DNA from: an uncultured Prevotellaceae bacterium
GTDB lineage: Bacteria > Bacteroidota > Bacteroidia > Bacteroidales > Bacteroidaceae
Direction: 5' to 3'
Assembly: GCA_902762565.1 (NCBI GenBank)
Contig: CACWOS010000007.1
Location: 1-64,000 of the forward strand
DNA: 64,000 nt
Positions 34,101 to 42,831 of the stretch are shown here, piece after piece (the first letter of the stretch is position 1; every line of letters starts with the position of its first letter). Below the pieces are notes generated by a model. That model had not been told where the DNA came from and ran no database searches. It saw only the letters and a list, made by a program, of their open reading frames with translations. Position numbers and translations under genes: made by a program.

Positions 34101-35417
34101 ATGAATTACAAGGAGACTTGCGAATACCTCTATAACCAGATGCCCATGTTCGAAAGACAGGGGGCATCTGGGTATAAAGAAGGTCTTAGCAACACACTGG
34201 CACTTGACGATCACTTAAACCACCCTCACCTATCATATAAAACCATCCACGTGGGCGGTACAAACGGTAAGGGCAGTGTGTCGCATACCATTGCTGCCGT
34301 ATTGCAGGAGTGTGGCTACCGCGTAGGTCTCTATACCTCACCCCACCTCGTTGACTTCCGTGAGCGTATCCGTATCAACGGAAAGCCTATCAGCCAGCAC
34401 TATGTAGTGGAATTCGTAGAACAACACCGCTCTTTCTTCGAGCCACTGCATCCTTCGTTCTTTGAAGTCACCACGGCAATGGCCTTCAAATATTTCAAGG
34501 ACAGGAATATCGATATTGCCGTCGTGGAAGTAGGACTGGGCGGACGTCTGGATTGCACCAACATCATCGATCCGTTGGTAAGCGTCATTACCAACATCAG
34601 TTTCGACCATACCCAGTTTCTGGGCGACACATTGGCAAAGATTGCCGCCGAGAAGGCTGGTATTATTAAAGTAGGTACGCCCGTAGTGATTGGCGAGTCC
34701 AATGCGGAGACGCGTCCCGTATTCGAAGCCAAGGCTCGCGAGATGCATGCACCTATCGTATTTGCCGAAGACGAACCAGAAGTGATAAGTGCAGAACCAC
34801 TGACAAAAGGCGGCATGCGCTATCAGCTGAAACATCTTGGCCAATTCGACGGCGATTTAGGCGGCATCTATCAGAAACAGAACCTGAACACGGTATTCTA
34901 CGCGCTCAGGGAACTGCTTAAGCAAGGCTACTTATCAAGCGACATCGGAGGCAAGACATGGGAGAGAAGTCGTCAGGAACTGACTACTGCCATTGGCAAC
35001 GTAGCCAAGCTGACAGGACTGATGGGACGCTGGCAAACGGTGAACCAGACGCCAAAGGTGGTATGCGATACGGGACATAATGTGGGCGGATGGCAGTATC
35101 TGAGTCGCCAACTAGAGTCTGTTCTGTGCCAACAGATGCATATAGTTTTCGGAATGGTGGACGACAAAGACATAGATAAGGTACTCGATTTGCTACCTAA
35201 ACATGCCAAATTCTACTTTACAAAGGCTCAGACGAAAAGAGCACTTAACGAGACCGTCGTTCAGAGGAAAGCCAAAGAGCACGGCATAGAAGGAATGGCA
35301 TACTCCACTGTAAATGAAGCATATAAAGCCGCATACCAGTCAGCCTCGGACAACGATTTTATCTTCGTTGGAGGCTCTTCATACGTGGTCGGCGATTTCC
35401 TGAAAGATTGCATTTAG
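34101..35417 (+). CDS. folC: Folylpolyglutamate/dihydrofolate synthase
   Basis: 438 residues of the Mur ligase superfamily. P-loop GTNGKGS at 53-59, omega-loop region with SFDHTQFLGDT, and the C-terminal Rossmann-like domain with VCDTGHNVGGWQ (folate-synthase DxxHN motif as DTGHN). It adds Glu to dihydropteroate and/or folates using ATP in the cytosol. It starts 37 bases after dnaJ and may be read from the same transcript. Confidence 0.92.
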   Translation: MNYKETCEYLYNQMPMFERQGASGYKEGLSNTLALDDHLNHPHLSYKTIHVGGTNGKGSVSHTIAAVLQECGYRVGLYTSPHLVDFRERIRINGKPISQHYVVEFVEQHRSFFEPLHPSFFEVTTAMAFKYFKDRNIDIAVVEVGLGGRLDCTNIIDPLVSVITNISFDHTQFLGDTLAKIAAEKAGIIKVGTPVVIGESNAETRPVFEAKAREMHAPIVFAEDEPEVISAEPLTKGGMRYQLKHLGQFDGDLGGIYQKQNLNTVFYALRELLKQGYLSSDIGGKTWERSRQELTTAIGNVAKLTGLMGRWQTVNQTPKVVCDTGHNVGGWQYLSRQLESVLCQQMHIVFGMVDDKDIDKVLDLLPKHAKFYFTKAQTKRALNETVVQRKAKEHGIEGMAYSTVNEAYKAAYQSASDNDFIFVGGSSYVVGDFLKDCI

Positions 35418-35481
35418 GTGTTTTTAACACTCTCGTAAACGTTTTTTTTAGTGTTTCTTTCGTCTTTCTCGTTTTTTTTTG

Positions 35482-35489
35482 GTTACTTT
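35482..35489 (+). promoter_or_regulatory. -7 element of galM-galK
   Basis: TTACTTTG about 36 bases before galM. No TTG at standard distance. Upstream lies an inverted AACACT/AGTGTT pair (about 35426-35456) around GTAAACGTT, a possible regulator site. Confidence 0.45.
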
Positions 35490-35524
35490 GCAGGTAGATT
35501 TTTATAACCAATAAACAAACGAAT

Positions 35525-36616
35525 ATGGCTAACACAACGGAAAACGCGAATTTGTGTGGTCTGAATCGCAAGGATTTCCAGACCACTATCAAAGGTAAGA
35601 AAACGGATCTTTACATTCTGAAGAACCGCAAGGGTTATGAAGTAGCTATCTCAAACTATGGTGGTGCCATTTGCGCTATCATGGTGCCTGATAAGGATGG
35701 CAAAGTTGCTAACGTCATTCAGGGACATGCAAATATTGAGCAGCTCACCAGTGGCAAAGAGATTTATCTCTCGACACTGATTGGCCGATGGGGCAACCGC
35801 ATTTGCAAGGGTCAGTTCACGCTGAACGGCAAAGACTATCAGCTGGCTCTGAACGATGGTCCAAACCATCTGCACGGTGGTAACAAGGGCTTCAATTGCA
35901 AGGTATGGGATGCCCGTCAGATGGGTCCCCGCTCGCTGGCTCTGCACCGCATCTCATCATACGGTGAGGAAGGCTACACGGGTGAACTGGACGTAACGGT
36001 AGAATTTACCTTTACCGACCAGAACGAACTCGTCATTGAGTATCTGGCTACCACTAATAAGAAGACCATTGTCAACCTGACACATCATGCCTTCTTCTCA
36101 CTGGCCGGTACTGCAGATCCCACGCCAACCATCGAGGACCAGATTTGCGAAATCAATGCTGACTTCTATCTTCCTACCGACGAGACCGCCATTCCTACAG
36201 GTGAAATCCTGAAGGTTGAGGGTACACCGTTCGACTTCCGCACACCAAAGGCTTTTGGTAAGGACATCGACGCAGACAACGAGCAGATCAAATTCGGTAA
36301 GGGCTTCGATCACAACTATGTACTGAACAAGAAGGAAGAGGGCGAACTGAGTTTTGCAGCAAGAGTGACGGATCCGAAGAGTGGACGTACGCTGGAGTGC
36401 TATACCACAGAGCCTGGCATGCAGCTTTATACTGCCAACTATGCAAACGGCTATAAGGGTGCTAACGGTGCTACATTCCCACGCAGAAGCGCTGTCTGCC
36501 TAGAGACACAGCACTTCCCTGATTCTCCAAACCGTCCTTACTTCCCATCAGTGGTGCTGAATCCTGGTGAGCAGTATAAGCAGAAGACCATCTACCGCTT
36601 TGGTGTCGTAGAGTAA
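35525..36616 (+). CDS. galM: Aldose 1-epimerase (cytosolic mutarotase)
   Basis: 363 residues without a signal peptide. Galactose mutarotase motifs are NHLHGG (114-119), NLTHHAFFSL with catalytic acid H187, and CLETQHFPDSPN near 330 with the catalytic base Glu. It interconverts the alpha and beta anomers of galactose and so feeds alpha-galactose to the adjacent galactokinase 24 bases downstream. A second, exported mutarotase gene follows at 38007. Confidence 0.9.
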   Translation: MANTTENANLCGLNRKDFQTTIKGKKTDLYILKNRKGYEVAISNYGGAICAIMVPDKDGKVANVIQGHANIEQLTSGKEIYLSTLIGRWGNRICKGQFTLNGKDYQLALNDGPNHLHGGNKGFNCKVWDARQMGPRSLALHRISSYGEEGYTGELDVTVEFTFTDQNELVIEYLATTNKKTIVNLTHHAFFSLAGTADPTPTIEDQICEINADFYLPTDETAIPTGEILKVEGTPFDFRTPKAFGKDIDADNEQIKFGKGFDHNYVLNKKEEGELSFAARVTDPKSGRTLECYTTEPGMQLYTANYANGYKGANGATFPRRSAVCLETQHFPDSPNRPYFPSVVLNPGEQYKQKTIYRFGVVE

Positions 36617-36640
36617 TCACCATATCATACCTATTTATAT

Positions 36641-37807
36641 ATGATGGAAGTTGATTTTGTAAGAAGCCGTTTCATCAAACACTTTGATGGAAAGACGGGT
36701 AACGTTTACGCTTCACCAGGACGCATCAACCTGATTGGCGAACACACGGACTACAATGGTGGCTTCGTGTTCCCGGGTGCTGTGGACAAAGGCGTGATGG
36801 CTGAAATGCGCATCAACGGTACAGAAGATACCGTGATGGCTTATGCCATCGACCTGAAGGATCGTGTAGACTTCAAGCTCTCTGACCCGAACGGACCACG
36901 CGCCTCATGGGCTCGCTATATCTACGGCATTGCGCTAGAAATGAAAAAGTTAGGCGTTCCTGTTAAAGGTTTCAATATAGCCTTTGCCGGTGATGTCCCC
37001 TTAGGGGCTGGCATGTCATCGAGCGCCGCTATGGAGAGTTGCTTTGCCTTTGGCCTGAACGACCTGTTTGGTGACAATAAGGTATCGCAATGGGATATGG
37101 TATTGGCAGGTCAGGCTACTGAGCACAACTACTGTGGCGTGAACTGTGGTATCATGGACCAGTTCGCATCGGTATTCGGCAAGGCGGGCTGTTTGATGCG
37201 CCTAGACTGCCGTAGCCGCGAATTCGAGTACTTCCCATTCAAGCCCGACGGTTATCGACTGGTATTGCTTGACTCCGTGGTAAAGCACCAGTTAGCAGGC
37301 TCTCCTTACAACGACCGTCGTATGTCGTGCGAAAAAGTAGTCAAGTGTGTACAGGCCAAGCATCCTGAAGCTAAGTTCGAGACCCTGCGCGACTGCACAT
37401 GGGAACAGCTGGACGAAGTGAAGGACGAAATCAGTGCCGACGACTATCGTCGTGCCAAGTTTGTGCTGGGCGAAAAAGATCGCGTGCTGGCAGTATGCGA
37501 TGCCCTAGGTGAAGGCGACTATGAAAAAGTTGGCGAACTGATGTATCAAACCCACGAAGGACTGTCAAAGGACTACGAAGTAAGCTGTGAGGAACTGGAC
37601 TTCCTGAACCAGATTGCCAAGGAGAACGGTGTGACAGGTTCACGTATCATGGGCGGTGGCTTTGGAGGCTGCACCATCAATCTCGTTCGCAATGACTTGT
37701 ATCGTAAATTCATTGAGGATGCCAAGAAGCGTTTCAATGAAAAATATGGTCACGAGCCAAAAGTTTACGATGTCGTCATCAGCGATGGATCTCATAAGGT
37801 TTGCTAA
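36641..37807 (+). CDS. galK: Galactokinase
   Basis: 388 residues, GHMP kinase family. The signature GEHTDYNGG (33-41) recognises galactose, the phosphate loop PLGAGMSSSAAME lies near 125-137, and GGGFGGC near 350 is motif 3. It phosphorylates alpha-D-galactose at C1 for the Leloir pathway. Tandem ATGs at 36641 and 36644. galT and galE are not in the window. A strong terminator follows at 37880. Confidence 0.95.
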   Translation: MMEVDFVRSRFIKHFDGKTGNVYASPGRINLIGEHTDYNGGFVFPGAVDKGVMAEMRINGTEDTVMAYAIDLKDRVDFKLSDPNGPRASWARYIYGIALEMKKLGVPVKGFNIAFAGDVPLGAGMSSSAAMESCFAFGLNDLFGDNKVSQWDMVLAGQATEHNYCGVNCGIMDQFASVFGKAGCLMRLDCRSREFEYFPFKPDGYRLVLLDSVVKHQLAGSPYNDRRMSCEKVVKCVQAKHPEAKFETLRDCTWEQLDEVKDEISADDYRRAKFVLGEKDRVLAVCDALGEGDYEKVGELMYQTHEGLSKDYEVSCEELDFLNQIAKENGVTGSRIMGGGFGGCTINLVRNDLYRKFIEDAKKRFNEKYGHEPKVYDVVISDGSHKVC

Positions 37808-37879
37808 GCGGAAAGAGTTCTCTTTTTTGTAACAAGAAAACATAAAATAGGCAGAAAATTCTGTTAGTAAACGTTAAAT

Positions 37880-37925
37880 AATAGGCATAAGGTGTGAAAA
37901 CAACACCTCATGCCTATTTTTTTTT
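37880..37925 (+). terminator. Terminator of galM-galK
   Basis: AATAGGCAT-a-AGGTGT pairs with ACACCT-c-ATGCCTATT over a short A-rich loop, followed by nine T. Confidence 0.85.
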
Positions 37926-37935
37926 CTATTTTTCT

Positions 37936-37965
37936 TTGTCGTTAGAAAAATAAGTAGTAATTTTA
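37936..37965 (+). promoter_or_regulatory. Promoter of the arabinose operon
   Basis: TTG (37936-37938), 19 bases, TAATTTTA (37958-37965), then a 40-nt leader to the exported mutarotase. The -7 is off-consensus, as would fit a regulated promoter. Confidence 0.5.
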
Positions 37966-38006
37966 CAACCAAATTTAAATCTTTAACTAAAACTAATTAG
38001 TAACAA

Positions 38007-39185
38007 ATGAGAAACTTTAAATCAGTTTTCGCAGTTGCAAGCATGGCAGTAGCTATGTTTTCAGCTTGTGCCTCTGGTGAGCAGAAGGCATTGACGGTAT
38101 CGGGTCTTGACCCTGCCAAGTTTGACACCCTCATCAACGAGAAGCCCGTCAAGCTCTACACGTTGAAGAACGCCAACGGTATGGAGGTGTGCATCACCAA
38201 CTACGGTGGACGTATCGTTTCGCTGGTTGTTCCTGACAAGGATGGCAAGCCCACTGATGTTGTACTGGGATTCGACAACATCCAGCAGTATGCTGATACA
38301 CTGAATTCTCCATCAGACTATGGTTCAAGCGTTGGTCGTTATGCCAACCGTATCAAGAATGGTGCTTTCAAGCTGGGCGACACAGCTTATCAGCTGAAGC
38401 AGAACGACGGTCCAAACTGTCTGCACGGCGGCGGCACATCGGGTTGGATGAATCAGGTGTACGAGGCAGAGCAGATTGGCGACTCAATCCTGAAGCTGAC
38501 CATCGTTGCTGAGGATGGCGAGAACGGATTCCCCGGCAAGGTGACAGCCGTGACTACATACACGTTGACAGCTGATAACGTGCTCGATATGACTTGGGAG
38601 GCTGAGACCGACAAGCCAACTATCATCAATCAGACTAATCACAACTACTACAACCTGAGCGGTGACTTCACACAGGCCGCCTACGATCAGGTGCTTTACG
38701 TGAATGCAGACAACTTCACACCTTCTGACAAGCTCTATATTCCCACTGGTGAAATCAAGTCTGTAGAGGGTACTGCAATGGATTTCCGTACACCTCACGC
38801 TGTTGGTGACTCTATCAACTCGCAGTTCGACCAGATTCAGAACGCCACAGGTTACGACCACAACTACTGTCTGAACACCTATAAGGACGGTAAGGGCGAC
38901 GACACTCAGGTTTGCGCCTCGCTGTACAGTCCCAAGACGGGCATCTTCATGGAGATGTTCACCAACGAGCCTGGCGTTCAGGTTTACAGCGGTAATTTCC
39001 AGGGCGTTGGCAAGGATGCCGACATCATCCGCAAGCACGGTTTGAAGTATCCGAAGCACGTCAGCATATGCCTAGAGAGCCAGAAGTATCCCGACAGCCC
39101 CAACCATCCCGAGTGGGCCAGCCCCGTTCTGAATCCTGGCGAGAAGTACTTTAGCCACGCAGCTTACAAGTTCTCGGTTAAGTAA
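38007..39185 (+). CDS. Exported lipoprotein aldose 1-epimerase
   Basis: Lipobox FSAC places the acylated Cys at residue 21, so the enzyme is periplasmic or surface exposed. Mutarotase motifs NCLHGG, NQTNHNYYNLSG and CLESQKYPDSPNHP are intact. It shares about the same fold as GalM at 35525 but differs in export. In Bacteroides the arabinose operon begins with such an epimerase (AraM), which suits its position before a symporter and araR: it would supply the transported anomer outside the inner membrane. Sugar preference, arabinose or galactose, is not readable. Confidence 0.85.
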   Translation: MRNFKSVFAVASMAVAMFSACASGEQKALTVSGLDPAKFDTLINEKPVKLYTLKNANGMEVCITNYGGRIVSLVVPDKDGKPTDVVLGFDNIQQYADTLNSPSDYGSSVGRYANRIKNGAFKLGDTAYQLKQNDGPNCLHGGGTSGWMNQVYEAEQIGDSILKLTIVAEDGENGFPGKVTAVTTYTLTADNVLDMTWEAETDKPTIINQTNHNYYNLSGDFTQAAYDQVLYVNADNFTPSDKLYIPTGEIKSVEGTAMDFRTPHAVGDSINSQFDQIQNATGYDHNYCLNTYKDGKGDDTQVCASLYSPKTGIFMEMFTNEPGVQVYSGNFQGVGKDADIIRKHGLKYPKHVSICLESQKYPDSPNHPEWASPVLNPGEKYFSHAAYKFSVK

Positions 39186-39236
39186 TGAGTTCGACAAATA
39201 ATCATCAATAATCAAGAATAATAAAACAGTTAACAA

Positions 39237-41219
39237 ATGGACAAAATTTTTGAAGCACTAAGCAACAATGGTTTTGCTACGGCCGACTATTTGGTCTTTA
39301 TAGTGTACATTATTATCCTTGTTGGTATGGGACTGTTCCTGTCGCGTACCAAGAAGGGAGAAGAGAAATCGTCAACCGACTACTTCCTGGCAGGTAACAC
39401 CCTGACTTGGTGGGCTGTCGGTGCCTCGCTGATTGCCGCTAACATTTCGGCAGAACAGTTTATCGGTATGTCTGGCTCGGCATTCGCCTCTGGTATTGCC
39501 CAGGCTGCCTACGAGTTGATGGCTGCTGCTACGCTGCTGGTAGTAGGTAAGTTCCTGTTGCCTCTGATGATTGAGAAGAAGATCTTTACCATTCCTCAGT
39601 TCCTGCGCGAGCGTTACAACTGGGGCGTGGGCTTTGCTTTCTCACTGCTGTGGCTGTTCCTCTATGTGTTCGTTAATCTGACATCAGTCGCTTGGCTGGG
39701 TGCTCTGGCTATCCAGCAGATTCTGGGTCTGCCCACCGACATGGTTGTCAACGTAGCTGGCATCGAGATCGACCAGGTTCGTATGTGCATCATCCTGTCG
39801 CTGTTCGTCATCGCCGGTATCTACTCTATCTATGGCGGTCTGGCTTCTGTGGCTTGGACTGACGTGATGCAGGTGACTTTCCTCGTTGGCGGTGGTCTGA
39901 TTACTGCTTACGCTGCACTTTCTGTCATTGGCGACGAAATGGGCTTAGGAGGAGCATGGGACGCATTGGCCCACATCAAGGACTATCTGGCATCCATTGA
40001 CGGTGACAAGCACTTCAACCTGGTAGTTACACGAAACGAAGAGCTCTATCCTGTCATTAACGGTGTCGTTGACAATGCAGGAAACATTGTACAGAAGGAA
40101 GACCCATTCTTCACCAATCCTGGTATCGTTCTGATTTTCGGTGCCCTGTGGCTGACTAACCTGGGTTACTGGGGCTTCAACCAGTACATCATCCAGAAGG
40201 GTCTGGCTGCCAAGTCACTCGACGAGGCTAAGAAGGGTATGGTATTCGCTGCCTTCCTGAAGATTTTGATTCCTTTCATCGTATGTATCCCCGGTGTTTG
40301 TGCCTTCTACATTATGAACGCGCCTGAGTGCGACGGTCTGCGCGAGACGCTGGCTGGCTCAATTGCCCGTTCTGACGATGCTTATCCTTTCCTGATCCGT
40401 AACTTCACTCCTACCGTTGTCAAGGGTCTGAGCTTTGCTGCCCTGGCTGCTGCTGTTATTTCTTCGCTGGCTTCCATGTTCAACTCTACCTCTACCCTCT
40501 TCACAATGGATATCTACAAGCAGTTCATCAACAAGAACGCCTCTGAGAAGAAACTTGTGAACGTTGGTCGTATGACTTCTGTCACCGCTCTGATCATCGC
40601 CCTGATTGCCGTTTATCCATTGATGGGCGGTATCGACCAGGCCTTCCAGTTCATTCAGGAGTACTCAGCCTTCGTATATCCCGGTGTTGTAGTCATCTTC
40701 GGTCTCGGTCTGCTGTGGAAGCGTGCCAGCGGTACTGCTGCCGTTGTCTGCGCTATCGGTACCTTCGCGTTCTCTATCATCTACAAGTTCGCATTCCCCG
40801 AGATGCCGTTCCTGGTACGTTCAGGCGTTGTGTTCATCACGCTGGTTATCCTGTTCGTATGGATTTCGCTGAAGAGCAACAAGTCTGTTCCTGCCGATGA
40901 ACTGGACGAGCACACCATCAAGACTCAGTTGTTCTGGAGCCGCATCATGTTCATCATTGCTGGTGTTTCGCTTGCACTCTGCATTGCTGGTTTCTTCAAC
41001 GAGTCTATGCACATGCTCGGCTTCGAGGGCGCTTGGATTTTCTTCGCAGCCATCACGGCCACCATCGGTATCTACCTGCGTTCGAACGCTCTGGACAAGG
41101 TTCAGGATCCCAAGCTGGTAGCTATCGACCTGAATGTGTTCCATACCGACAAGATTTTCAATATCGGTGCGTTTGGTGTCATCGCCATATTGACCATCCT
41201 CTATATCGCATTGTGGTAA
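39237..41219 (+). CDS. Sodium:solute symporter, sugar type (SSS family)
   Basis: 660 residues with about 14-15 hydrophobic helices. Family motifs include DYFLAGNTLTWWAVGASLIAANIS (quoted region 50-72), GLSFAALAAAVISSLASMFNS with the sodium-site Ser residues, and STLFTMDIYKQF. It imports a sugar with Na+. It lies 51 bases after the exported mutarotase and 16 bases before araR, the same order as the Bacteroides arabinose operon (AraP), so L-arabinose is the favoured substrate; galactose or glucose remain possible. Confidence 0.85.
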   Translation: MDKIFEALSNNGFATADYLVFIVYIIILVGMGLFLSRTKKGEEKSSTDYFLAGNTLTWWAVGASLIAANISAEQFIGMSGSAFASGIAQAAYELMAAATLLVVGKFLLPLMIEKKIFTIPQFLRERYNWGVGFAFSLLWLFLYVFVNLTSVAWLGALAIQQILGLPTDMVVNVAGIEIDQVRMCIILSLFVIAGIYSIYGGLASVAWTDVMQVTFLVGGGLITAYAALSVIGDEMGLGGAWDALAHIKDYLASIDGDKHFNLVVTRNEELYPVINGVVDNAGNIVQKEDPFFTNPGIVLIFGALWLTNLGYWGFNQYIIQKGLAAKSLDEAKKGMVFAAFLKILIPFIVCIPGVCAFYIMNAPECDGLRETLAGSIARSDDAYPFLIRNFTPTVVKGLSFAALAAAVISSLASMFNSTSTLFTMDIYKQFINKNASEKKLVNVGRMTSVTALIIALIAVYPLMGGIDQAFQFIQEYSAFVYPGVVVIFGLGLLWKRASGTAAVVCAIGTFAFSIIYKFAFPEMPFLVRSGVVFITLVILFVWISLKSNKSVPADELDEHTIKTQLFWSRIMFIIAGVSLALCIAGFFNESMHMLGFEGAWIFFAAITATIGIYLRSNALDKVQDPKLVAIDLNVFHTDKIFNIGAFGVIAILTILYIALW

Positions 41220-41235
41220 TAGACTCAAAGCAACA

Positions 41236-41913
41236 ATGACAACGTATTATAAAGAATTCCAGAAAGTCCTTCTGTCTGTCGACTGTATCATCTTCGGTTT
41301 CGACAACAACAAGCTGAAGATTCTGATCGGTAAACGACAGTTGGACCCTGGTCGCGGCGAATGGAGCCTCTATGGAGGCTTCGTTCGCGGTGACGAGAGT
41401 CTCGACGAGGCTGCCAACCGTACCCTTAACGAATTGACAGGTCTGCACAATGTCTATATGCGCCAGGTTGGTGCTTTTGGCACTGTAGACCGTGACCCAG
41501 GAGAGCGTGTGGTCTCTGTAGCCTATTATGCACTTATCAATGTCAATGACTACGATGATAAACTTCGCAAGGAGCACGGTGTTGAATGGGTAGAGGTCGA
41601 CAAGGTTCCAACCATGTATTCCGACCACAACCAAATGGTGAACAGGGCTCTCAAATTGATGCGTGATAAAATAAAAACTCGTCCCATCAGTTTCCAACTG
41701 TTGCCACCACTCTTCACACTCACACAGTTGCAGCGCCTTTATGAGGCTGTCATCGGTGAGGAAGTCGACAAGCGCAATTTCCGCAAGCGCATCAAGGATA
41801 TGGATTATATTGAGAAGACTGAACTCATTGACAAGACGCACTCTAAGCGTGGTGCATCTCTCTATCGCTTCAACAAGAAAGCGTACGATGAAGATCCGAA
41901 CTTCAAACTTTAA
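41236..41913 (+). CDS. araR: AraR-like Nudix-related transcriptional repressor
   Basis: 225 residues. Residues 10-150 form a Nudix domain whose box G48-x5-E54-x7-R62 continues T63-L-N-E66-L67, so two of the Glu that bind catalytic metal are lost. This fits a ligand sensor rather than a hydrolase. Residues 160-225 form a winged helix domain (RNFRKRIKDMDYIEKTE...SLYRF), as in NrtR/AraR. In Bacteroides AraR represses arabinose genes and senses arabinose. Placement inside the ara operon indicates autoregulation. Confidence 0.85.
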   Translation: MTTYYKEFQKVLLSVDCIIFGFDNNKLKILIGKRQLDPGRGEWSLYGGFVRGDESLDEAANRTLNELTGLHNVYMRQVGAFGTVDRDPGERVVSVAYYALINVNDYDDKLRKEHGVEWVEVDKVPTMYSDHNQMVNRALKLMRDKIKTRPISFQLLPPLFTLTQLQRLYEAVIGEEVDKRNFRKRIKDMDYIEKTELIDKTHSKRGASLYRFNKKAYDEDPNFKL

Positions 41914-41947
41914 ATAATTCCGAATTACAAATTCCGAATTCCGTTGA

Positions 41948-42091
41948 ATGATGATTAAAGAAAATGTTGTAAAAGAAAAAGCAATGCTGTTTGCAATACG
42001 TATTGTAAACCTCTACAAATTTCTTAATGAGAAGAATGAGTTTGTAATGAGCAAGCAGGTTTGTCAACAAAGAACAATTCGTAATTCGTAA
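41948..42091 (+). pseudogene. Truncated four-helix-bundle (S23/IVP-like) protein gene
   Basis: A 47-codon frame opens like four-helix-bundle proteins related to 23S rRNA intervening-sequence proteins (KENVVKEKAMLFAIRIVNLY, then NEKNEFVMSKQV) and then runs straight into the 7-bp repeat tract and stops. A complete member is about 115-125 residues; the rest (LRSGTSIGAN onward) is missing. Homology is judged from memory of the FAIRIVxLYK and EFVxSKQ motifs. It splits the araR-araD spacer and is flanked on both sides by AATTC-type repeats. Confidence 0.6.
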
Positions 42092-42124
42092 TTCGTAATT
42101 CATAATTCGTAATTCATAATTAAT
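42076..42124. repeat. 7-bp tandem repeat AATTCGT
   Basis: Seven contiguous units (AATTCGT x3, AATTCAT, AATTCGT, AATTCAT, AATTAAT) end four bases before the araD ATG. They abut the truncated four-helix-bundle gene. Related words (AATTCCG, AATTAC) lie at 41916-41945. Confidence 0.8.
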
Positions 42125-42127
42125 AAA

Positions 42128-42826
42128 ATGTTAGAAGAACTTAAAGAAAAGGTGTTCAAGGCTAACTTGGACCTCGTAAAACATAATCTCGTAATATTCA
42201 CTTGGGGCAACGTGTCGGCCATTGACCGCGAGAAAGGCCTCGTAGTTATCAAACCCTCAGGCGTAGAGTACGACGTGATGAAGGCATCGGACATGGTAGT
42301 TGTCGACCTCGAAACCGGCAAGGTAGTCGAGGGTGACCTCAATCCATCGAGCGACACACCAACTCATCTGGTACTGTATAAGGCATTCCCTGAAATTGGC
42401 GGTGTTGTCCATACCCACTCTACTTATGCTACTGCATGGGCTCAGGCTGGCAAGGACATTCCAAACATCGGTACTACTCATGCCGACTATTTCCACGACT
42501 GCATTCCATGCACTGATGCAATGACTGCCGACCAAATGCCTGAATACGAGCATAACACGGGTGTCGTGATTGTCAATCGTTTCCTTAATGGCGAGATTAA
42601 TCCAGTTCATACCCCTGCAGTATTGGTAAAGAATCATGGTCCATTCGCATGGGGAAAGGATGCCGACCAGGCTGTCTATCATGCAGTAGTCACTGAGCAG
42701 GTGGCAAAGATGGCTTACATCTCGTTCACGCTCAATCCTGAGACCAAGATGAATCCTCTGCTCGTTGAGAAGCACTTCTCACGCAAGCATGGCCCTAACG
42801 CTTATTACGGACAGAAAAAGAAGTAA
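42128..42826 (+). CDS. araD: L-ribulose-5-phosphate 4-epimerase
   Basis: 232 residues, class II aldolase family. D76 (SSDTPTH), H95 and H97 ([16 protein letters not shown]) and H170 ([11 protein letters not shown]) sit at or next to the positions known for the E. coli metal site. It converts L-ribulose-5-P to D-xylulose-5-P, handing arabinose carbon to the pentose phosphate pathway. Five bases separate it from araA. Confidence 0.93.
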   Translation: MLEELKEKVFKANLDLVKHNLVIFTWGNVSAIDREKGLVVIKPSGVEYDVMKASDMVVVDLETGKVVEGDLNPSSDTPTHLVLYKAFPEIGGVVHTHSTYATAWAQAGKDIPNIGTTHADYFHDCIPCTDAMTADQMPEYEHNTGVVIVNRFLNGEINPVHTPAVLVKNHGPFAWGKDADQAVYHAVVTEQVAKMAYISFTLNPETKMNPLLVEKHFSRKHGPNAYYGQKKK

Positions 42827-42831
42827 CTATT

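Noticed and set aside
41989..42010. 22-bp palindrome GTTTGCAATACGTATTGTAAAC as an AraR operator before araD
   Set aside because: It falls in the four-helix-bundle remnant and encodes the conserved FAIRIVN motif, so the symmetry is better explained by coding constraint. It is also inside an operon, not at a promoter.
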